Program-made: the position numbers and the translations under genes
Notes under the pieces: model-generated
Database searches by the model: none
What the model was told of the DNA's origin: nothing
The model's input: only the letters and a program-made list of their open reading frames with translations
Shown here: positions 57,066 through 64,000 of the stretch, in pieces
How the letters are laid out: the number at the start of each line of letters is the position of its first letter
Position numbering within the stretch: the first letter of the stretch is position 1
Assembly (NCBI GenBank): GCA_964016885.1
Contig: OZ024757.1
Span: 26,785,954-26,849,953, forward strand
Source: Eledone cirrhosa
Taxonomy: Eukaryota > Mollusca > Cephalopoda > Octopoda > Eledonidae
Length of the DNA: 64,000 bases
Direction of reading: 5' to 3'

Positions 57066-57205
57066 TATATAGGAAAAGAGTCAGGACCCCGACAGCTGAG
57101 CTCCAGCCGTTTCGACAGCTAGATCTGAACTAAGCCACCAGTTATGGTTCACCTGGTATCTTACCACACCTTCTTTGTTTTATATATATGTATATATATA
57201 TATAT
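57066..57205. repeat. 'CGATACTTGGGGTA' family repeat, inverted partial copy
   Basis: AGTCAGGACCCCGACAGCTG, CTCCAGCCGTTTCGACAGC, then a segment ending in ACACCTTC and (TA)n. Confidence 0.55.
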
Positions 57206-57599
57206 AGTTCCACAACAAATAAGCAAACCATCCTCAAGAACGCATGTTTTACCCAACGGATTCCCAATTCGAGTGAATTTGTGCTCTGAACTCATCTTAT
57301 GGATGAGTGCTCAACTTACTAATTAGGGTGTTTATCTGTGGCAGTTACATTCTAAAGCCGTGAGGATAAACCGGTTTAAGCAATACAAAAGCATTTCATG
57401 TCAGTGGTATATTCCCAACGAAATGTTGGTGACTAGGTGTGACGGAGTTTCCGTTTGTGAAATGATGATGTCACATGGGGAGGGAGACTGTCAATGATAT
57501 AACCATTACATAACCATGTCATTGAAATATATATAATACAATAAAATAATTATGTAAAAGTAACCCTGTCTTAACAACATGTCATGTATATATATATAT

Positions 57600-58305
57600 A
57601 TATAAATTTTCCAGCCCACATTGTAAAGTGGTTGAGTAGGTGTCACAACAAAAAGCACCCAGCCCACATTGTAAGGTGGTCGTATAGGTGTCACAACAAA
57701 AAGCACCCAGCCCACATTGTAAGGTGGTCGTGTAGGTGTCACAACAAAAAGCACCCAACCCACACTGTAAGGTTGTCATGTAGGTGTCACAACAAAAAGC
57801 ACCCAGCTCACACTGTAAAGTGGTCATGTAGGTGTCACGGCAAAAAGCACCCAGTCCACACTGTAAGGTGGTCATGTAGGTGTCACGGCAAAAAGCACCC
57901 AGTGCACACTGTAAGGTGGTCATGAAGGAGTCACGGCAAAAAGCACCCAGTGCACACTGTAAAGTGGTCATGTAGGTGTCACGGCAAAAAGCACCCAGTG
58001 CACACTGTAAGGTGGTCATGTAGGTGTCACGGCAAAAAGCACCCAGTGCACACTGTAAGGTGGTCATGAAGGAGTCACGGCAAAAAGCACCCAGTGCACA
58101 CTGTAAAGTGGTCATGTAGGTGTCACGGCAAAAAGCACCCAGTGCACACTGTAAAGTGGTCGTGTAGGTGTCACAACAAAAAGCACCCAGTGCTCACTGT
58201 AAAGTAGTCGTGTAGGTGTCACGGCAAAAAGCACCCAGTCCACACTGTAAAATGGTCATGTAGGTGTCACGGCAAAAAGCACCCAGTGCACACTGCATAT
58301 ATATG
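57600..58305. repeat. 48-bp minisatellite array, 14-15 units
   Basis: CACACTGTAAGGTGGTCATG plus TAGGTGTCACGGCAAAAAGC plus ACCCAGTG, period 48 bp (57851, 57899, 57947). The minus frame is open for 177 codons as 16-residue repeats (LQCALGAFCRDTY). AT run on the left. Confidence 0.93.
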
Positions 58306-58659
58306 TGTTTGTGTATTCACAGACTTTAGCTAAGTAATATATTAATATATTCTTTCTCAATGACAACTAGAACACATTTGGTTTATTTGATGCTAACTAG
58401 GAAGTCCTCTGTTTATTAATAAACCTTCTCGTCTTCCTGTCTATCTACCTGGTTCATTATACCTCTCTAATTCTATCTATGCACACATATACGTCTATCG
58501 CCATACCTACCTACCTATATGTATCACACACACACATATATATAAATTTGAGTATGTGTTTGTTGAACAATGGTTATCACCGAAATATATATTGCAGCGA
58601 ATATGAATAAATGAAGTTAATTTTAACCAACTGACTTACACTTCTTGTTTATATATATA

Positions 58660-58697
58660 TACATATATAATATATATCTGCACACACACACATATAA

Positions 58698-58732
<35 letters not shown>

Positions 58733-58815
58733 TATATATATACACACACATATATATATATATACACACACACACACATATATATACACGCACACGTGTA
58801 TATATATATATATAA
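58660..58815. repeat. TA/CA microsatellites
   Basis: Alternating (TA)n and (CA)n blocks; minus ORFs are artefacts. Confidence 0.95.
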
Positions 58816-59099
58816 ACATGATTAAATATTTATTTATTCCATGCACAAGTGCAATAATGTAAATCAACTACTTAACTATTATACAGGCATGAAATTACTA
58901 ATTACAAGTTGTCAAGTTATAAGTATATAAATAGGTTGCTAGGTGGATAGGTTGGAGGGGTTGGTCAGTAGGCTGGTGGGTGAATAGAGAAAATGTAGAT
59001 ATGAAGCTAGAAAGAGTTAATTGGATAGTAAATCAAAACTTAAATAGTTAAAAATAAAGGTAGACAAGCTAATAAACAGACATATAGACAGATACACAG

Positions 59100-59103
<4 letters not shown>

Positions 59104-59151
<48 letters not shown>

Positions 59152-59395
59152 ATAATAATAAAATTGAAAACTAAAATCCAAAGAGGGCTCGATAAGGAAA
59201 ATATATATCAAATATATAAGAACCGTAGAGCAAATATTTATTAAAATAACAGATTAAAGTTTAAGCAAAGAATCGCTGCTTTCACCCTTGACGGGATCTT
59301 CTGAAACTTTCAGAAGATCCCGTTAAGGGTGAAAGCAGCGATTCTTTGCTTAAACTTTAATCTGTTATTTTAATAAATATATATATATATATATA
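59104..59395. repeat. Foldback element with 147-bp near-perfect palindrome
   Basis: 59234-59380: 73-nt arms around a single C at 59307, with one mismatch noticed (G/A in CCTTGACGG vs CCTTAACGG). The left side segment 59148-59233 and the arms are shared with 49391-49590. (TA)n on both sides. A further decayed arm lies at 59475-59515. Confidence 0.93.
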
Positions 59396-59537
59396 AAGCT
59401 GTGTATCTGTCTCTGTCTATATGTCTGTTTATTAGCTTGTCTACCTTTATATATATATATATATTTATTTATTATAAGAACAGATTAAAGTTTCATAAAT
59501 ATTTGCTCTACGGATTTATATATATATGTATATATAT

Positions 59538-59745
59538 ATTAGGTGTAGGCGCCAGGGAAAAAAGCACCCAGCACTCACTGTAAATGAGGTTGGTGTTAGG
59601 AAAGGCACCCAGCTGTAGAAATCAAACCACAATCAGTTCCTGTATGAGCAAGACAAGGTCAGCCAACCAGACACTGCCCACAACAGGACAACCCGTCTAA
59701 CCCATGCTAGCGTGGAAGAACGGACGTAAAACGGTGATGTTGATG
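59538..59745 (+). repeat. GATG-family repeat
   Basis: CACTCACTGTAAATGAGGTT, CCAGCTGTAGAAATCAAACC, CCCATGCTAGCGTGGAAGAA. Confidence 0.75.
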
Positions 59746-59819
59746 ATATAATCCTTACCAAGCCCTCTTATTATTACTATATATATATATTACATTAGCA
59801 CTAATACAACATATTTAAT

Positions 59820-60010
59820 AATTGTTTCTACTATTGGCACAAGGCCAGAAATTACCCAGTACATTACTGGTACTTTATTTTATCGACCCCGTAAGGATGA
59901 AAGGCAAAGTTAACCTCGGTGGGATTTGAACTCAGAATGGCAAGGGCCATAACTATGTGTCAAAGCATGGCGTCCGACCCCCTACCGATACTGCCAATCC
60001 ACCGCCCACA
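59820..60010 (-). mobile_element. tRNA-derived SINE, full length, reverse
   Basis: AATTGTTTCTACTATTGGC, TTTATCGACCCCGTAAGGA, GGGATTTGAACTCAGAATGG (B box antisense) and CTACCGATACTGCCAATCC (A-box region antisense). Confidence 0.85.
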
Positions 60011-60159
60011 TGTTTAATAATAAAGACATGTGAGAGCATATCCAACATGTTTATGTATAATAAACAGATATAAGTCTCACTATAGTTATTTTATGCTGTG
60101 ATCATGTCACAGCTACCTTGGCTGACTATGTGTTCATATATATCTCTATTAAACAGGTA

Positions 60160-61020
60160 AGTAGTAGTGCTAGTGCCACGAAAAATAGCACCCAGTTCAC
60201 CCTGTTAGAGGTGATGCCATGAAAAAATGAACCCAGTACATGGCATGAAGTGATTAGCTTTCGGGAGGGCATCCGGCCATAGAAACCATGCTAAAATGGA
60301 ACATATGAACATATGAGCAAGACAGTTGCCTGACATTTGTCTAACCCATTCAAATATGGAAAATAGATGTAAAACACAGATGATGATATAATATGTATAT
60401 ATATATATATCAATGTTTAACTTCCATTTTTCCCAGCTAGCATGGGTTAGATGAGTTGTTCCGTTGTGAGCCGGTCAGATGACCATGTCATGCTCACACA
60501 GAACTGTTTCTGGCTTGGTTTCTATGGCTGGATGCCCATCAAAACACCAACCATATTTACAGATAGAATGGATGCTTTTATCATAGCACCAAAATGACCA
60601 CTTTATAGTGTGGACTGGGCGCTTTTTGTCATGTCAGCAACACAATCACTTTATAGTATGGACTGGGTGCTTTTTGTCATGTCAGCAACACAATCATCTT
60701 ATAGTGTGGACTGGGTGCTTTTTGTCATGTCAGCAACACAATCATCTTATAGTGTGGACTGGGTGCTTTTTGTCATGTCAGCAACACAATCATCTTATAG
60801 TGTGGACTGGGCGCTTTTTGTTGAAGCACCAAAACATCCAGTTTACAGTGTGGGCCGTGAGCTTTTTGTTGAAGCATGAAAACAATCACTTTACAGTGTA
60901 GACTGGGTGCTTTTTGTCATGTCAGCAATGCCATCACTTTAGTGTGGACTGGGTGCTTTTTGTTGAAGCACCAAAACAACCACTTTACAGTGTGGACTGG
61001 GTGCTTTTTGTAGTGTTACC
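60160..61020. repeat. GATG-family repeats and 48-bp-type array, mostly reverse
   Basis: 60160-60395 forward copy; 60412-60600 reverse head; 60600-61020 has eight to nine units of TTATAGTGTGGACTGGGTGC plus TTTTTGTCATGTCAGCA. Confidence 0.78.
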
Positions 61021-61124
61021 AAAAAAAATGCACCCAGATGACTTTGTTCTACCTATGTATCTGCCAGCCTACCTACCTATCTATCTACCAATCTACTATT
61101 GGAATTTGTGCTTTTAGTTGTTAA

Positions 61125-61430
61125 TATGATAATTGTTTCTACGTTTGGCACAAGGCCAGCAAATACCCAGTGCATTACTGGTACTTTATTTTATCGACCC
61201 CGTAAGGATGAAAGGCAAAGTTAACCTCGACGGGATTTGAACTCAGATCGTAAAGGGACGTAACTATGCTGGAAAGCATGGCGTCCGACCTTCTACCGAT
61301 ACTGCCAAATCACCGCCATGTTGTTAATATGATAATTGTTTCTACTTTAGGCACAAGGCCAGCAATTACTCAGTGCATTACTGGTACTTTATTTTATCGA
61401 CCCCGTAAGGATGAAAGGCAAAGTTATGAT
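61125..61430 (-). mobile_element. Two tRNA-derived SINEs in tandem, reverse
   Basis: 61125-61315 is full length (CTACGTTTGGCACAAGGCC to TACCGATACTGCCAAATCAC). 61328-61425 is a partial copy starting at the same point; both follow GTTAATATGATAATTGTTTC. Confidence 0.82.
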
Positions 61431-61930
61431 GATAAGATCATATCTATGTGTGTGATAAGATCATATCCAGTTGTTAATATGATAATGATGATAAGATCAT
61501 ATCTATGTGTGTGAGCTTTTCTTAATATTTAAATGTAATGTGCTAATATATTAGATAATATAATACACCCTCAAGAAAGGTGGTAAAAGATAACTCATAG
61601 ACATCATCAGCATAAAAACAGAACAGCTAAGTTAATGTATTTAATGAAGCAACATAGCTGGTGTGTGTTTGTGAAATGCCCTGTGTGTTTGTGTGTATAA
61701 ATTTTGAAGAGTTACAGGTGGAGAGATATATATAAATAAATATACCAACACGTGGCATATAAGTTTGGTTAATTTTCACTCCCCCCATACCTTCTCTCTC
61801 TCATTCTGAGGTAATATTGTACAATGTAACCAAAGGGAGAATGTCCATAGCTTGAATGCCTTTGGTCACTGTGTGTATGAATTATAAAATGTTACATACA
61901 TATATATACATACACACACACACACACACA
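61431..61930. other. Intergenic stretch, no gene seen
   Basis: A short direct repeat GATGATAAGATCATATCTATG (61430 and 61486, 57-bp offset), otherwise AT-rich unique text. Confidence 0.4.
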
Positions 61931-62143
61931 CATATATATTAGCTTAGCAGACCTCAGATCGCTGAAGCTCACGGAGGAGATGACGAAGGACGGTGACAAG
62001 TGGAGAGATGCTGAATAGGAGCTGTCCCACCCTTGCAAACAGGGAAACGCAGACGTAAAATGATGATGATGATATATATGTATATGTATATATATATATA
62101 CACCCATTTATATACACACGCACATATATTTATACACACACAC

Positions 62144-62181
<38 letters not shown>

Positions 62182-62222
62182 GTGTGTGTGTGTATAGATA
62201 TATGTATATATAATTTTAGCCG

Positions 62223-62227
<5 letters not shown>

Positions 62228-62253
<26 letters not shown>

Positions 62254-62709
62254 ACCAGAAGGGATATTCAATTTGTTGGTAATTCAGCAAATATAAATGG
62301 TTATAACTGATTCAGAGCACTCAACAGTTTCCTGTCCAAGGAAAACTTGAACCGTTAAGGTATATTCTCCTTGGTTATGCCAAAATTTATAAAACACACT
62401 TCGTATTTTATCTGATGAGAGCATACCAAAATTTTGGTACCCTTGAAATATATAAAATAGAATAAATATGGTTTTATAAATATAGTTTCCATTTATTTAA
62501 TATCATTGTATATATATATATATATATATATGTAGGAGGTGAGTTTTATTGTAGTACAATAAAGCAATGCAGATATCGGATAAGAAGCACTCTACAGTTT
62601 GTAGGACTGGAGTATACATAATATAAGATACATGGAGTATACATAATATAAGATACTGGAGTATACATAATATAAAATACATGGAACTCCTTTAACCATC
62701 TTTTGATCT

Positions 62710-62757
<48 letters not shown>

Positions 62758-62760
62758 CAA
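62228..62760. repeat. Microsatellite-bounded element related to the 48791 palindrome
   Basis: 62530-62720 carries, inverted, the CTCCAGTCCTACAAATTG-type segment of 49125-49205, and three copies of GGAGTATACATAATATAAG. 62270-62460 has a distant relative (TTTTATCTGATGAGAGCATA). (TA)n at both ends. Confidence 0.65.
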
Positions 62761-63199
62761 TAAAACAAAAGGCAATGATTGCTGCTTAATATCTTATATA
62801 TTATTTTATTATCATATAACAAATATATATAATTAAATAGAAATACGTACATATAATCAATTTATGCACACACACACACACGCGGCGTATTACCACGGTT
62901 GATTATTTTAATTTTGCCACAAACCATGGGAGACAACTCTCCTTTGCTGTGCGCTAAGCAGACGGCATTTATTATAAAAGTATCTGTATATAAACAGAAG
63001 AGAAATAAGCGAGATTGCATAAATGTGTATATAAATTTACACATTTTTAGTATATGGACATGTAAATATTCCAAATATACGTATTTTCTTGTAAATTAAA
63101 AAAATTATAATTGGATTCCTCATCAGAAGATATAATATAATATAATCCTACTTGGATTCCTCATCAGAAGATATAATATATATCATCTCTCTCTCTCTG

Positions 63200-63232
<33 letters not shown>

Positions 63233-63289
63233 ATGTGTGTCAAGAATTATCGGTAAACTATATTTCAAGCATTTGACATTTAAGAGGTT
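62761..63289. other. Intergenic AT-rich stretch, no gene seen
   Basis: Contains a 45-bp direct repeat of TTGGATTCCTCATCAGAAG (63112 and 63154) and CT/TA/TG microsatellites at 63186-63235. Confidence 0.4.
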
Positions 63290-63490
63290 GGTTTCAAGGA
63301 GCTGGGCCGCCGATAACGAAGTTCTTGTCATCGTTTTCAACTCGCCTTACTAAAGAATCAGGTGATGCTCGTAGTGCGGATGCATGGTTATTCCAGCGTC
63401 TTAGCCTCGCCATCACATGTGACAATGCTGCAAGTGTGTTGGCTTGGCCGAAAAAAGTATTAGAGGGAAGCTCCAGCGCCACCTGTTGCG
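63290..63490 (+). mobile_element. Retrotransposon C-terminal tail, 5'-truncated
   Basis: One frame reads FLSSFSTRLTKESGD and WLFQRLSLAITCDNAASVLA, the same terminal domain as the copy ending near 52670 ([11 protein letters not shown]). A 3' UTR follows with a T-rich run. Confidence 0.7.
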
Positions 63491-63689
63491 CGTGGTTGAG
63501 TGTGCGGGTCTTCTCTCTCTTCTTTTTTTTTTTCTGTTAAGCACTGTATAGTTTATATATCTGGAGCGTCTTATGTATATTAGTTTTACAATAACATTTC
63601 CCTCATTAATGGAAAAGCATGATGAACGAATCTCCCTATAACTCGAAAGTATTCAATAAATGAAAATATTAAGAGACGAAACTATTAAG

Positions 63690-63905
63690 CTGGGTGCCAA
63701 GCAGCCGATATGATGAAGGCACATGGAATTGTTCTCCATACCAGTGTCGCCAGAGCCCTGAAACACTTCTTCGAGTAGGTCCTATCAGAGGCAACCGTCT
63801 CAAACTGATCCGACTGGCTCCCTAAGCGAGACCAGCCAAGCTCATGGATGTTATCCAACCATCTTGTTCAGGGTTTACCCCTGGGTCTCCTCCCTGTGGT
63901 TACCA
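63690..63905 (-). mobile_element. RTE-like tail fragment, reverse
   Basis: GATGTTATCCAACCATCTTG, AAGCGAGACCAGCCAAGCTC, GTAGGTCCTATCAGAGGCAA: the family of 196-655. Confidence 0.6.
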
Positions 63906-64000
63906 ATTTTCTTTTATCTACTTTTGGTCCGGGAACTTTTACACGATATCCTCAAAATTACAGAACATATATCTATATTTTACAGACAATCTCCACCTCC

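Noticed and set aside
57582..58115. 177-codon repeat protein made of 16-residue units
   Set aside because: Caused by a 48-bp minisatellite whose period is divisible by three. The same unit occurs non-coding at many loci; kept only as a note under the minisatellite finding.

Overview
This window is animal nuclear DNA, most likely from a cephalopod and probably an octopus. It holds two intact, multi-exon, single-copy-type genes in a dense field of repeats: AT/TG microsatellites, tRNA-derived SINEs of the kind known from octopus and squid, GATG-tailed dispersed repeats with 48-bp minisatellite cores, TTAA-flanked MITEs, small mariner-like hairpin elements, and decayed non-LTR retrotransposon 3' ends. 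There is no sign of bacterial organisation (no operons or ribosome binding sites); coding exons are short, phase-compatible and bounded by GT-AG introns. The species call is inference from repeat style.

Genes. (1) ZUP1/ZUFSP, + strand, 12858-20953, 8 coding exons, 604 codons plus stop: a K63-ubiquitin-directed C78-family cysteine peptidase with two C2H2 fingers, a MIU helix and the Cys/His/Asp catalytic triad. (2) GUK1, guanylate kinase, - strand, 54824-29975, 8 coding exons, 226 codons plus stop. Its first coding exon lies about 15 kb upstream of the P-loop exon and adds an acid-free, Arg/Lys/Ser-rich N-terminus that looks like a mitochondrial presequence; the second in-frame Met (residue 34) would give a normal cytosolic enzyme of 193 aa. 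The genes are convergent, with about 9 kb of repeats between their stop codons. I see no functional link between them.

Layout. 1-12.4 kb: retroelement tails, TTAA-MITEs, a 48-bp minisatellite, a 115-bp satellite with a trimeric higher-order repeat (6.15-7.30 kb), a GGT-type minisatellite (7.87-9.07 kb) and a GACA/GATA array. 12.4-21 kb: ZUP1, its introns loaded with SINEs and MITEs. 21-30 kb: intergenic repeats, including a hAT-like MITE with an 8-bp target duplication and a decayed reverse transcriptase. 30-54.8 kb: GUK1; introns carry a 13-bp minisatellite next to exon 3, several long palindromes and inverted repeats, and a large GGT/GAT minisatellite. 54.9-64 kb: upstream flank with minisatellites, SINEs, a 147-bp palindrome and further retroelement fragments.

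The most promising unusual material is not a new protein system. It is the set of hairpin-forming sequences inside gene introns (a roughly 80-bp mariner-like family with pre-miRNA-like geometry, and long palindromes that would form dsRNA in GUK1 pre-mRNA) and a minisatellite that repeats a branch-point/pyrimidine motif dozens of times next to a 42-nt exon.
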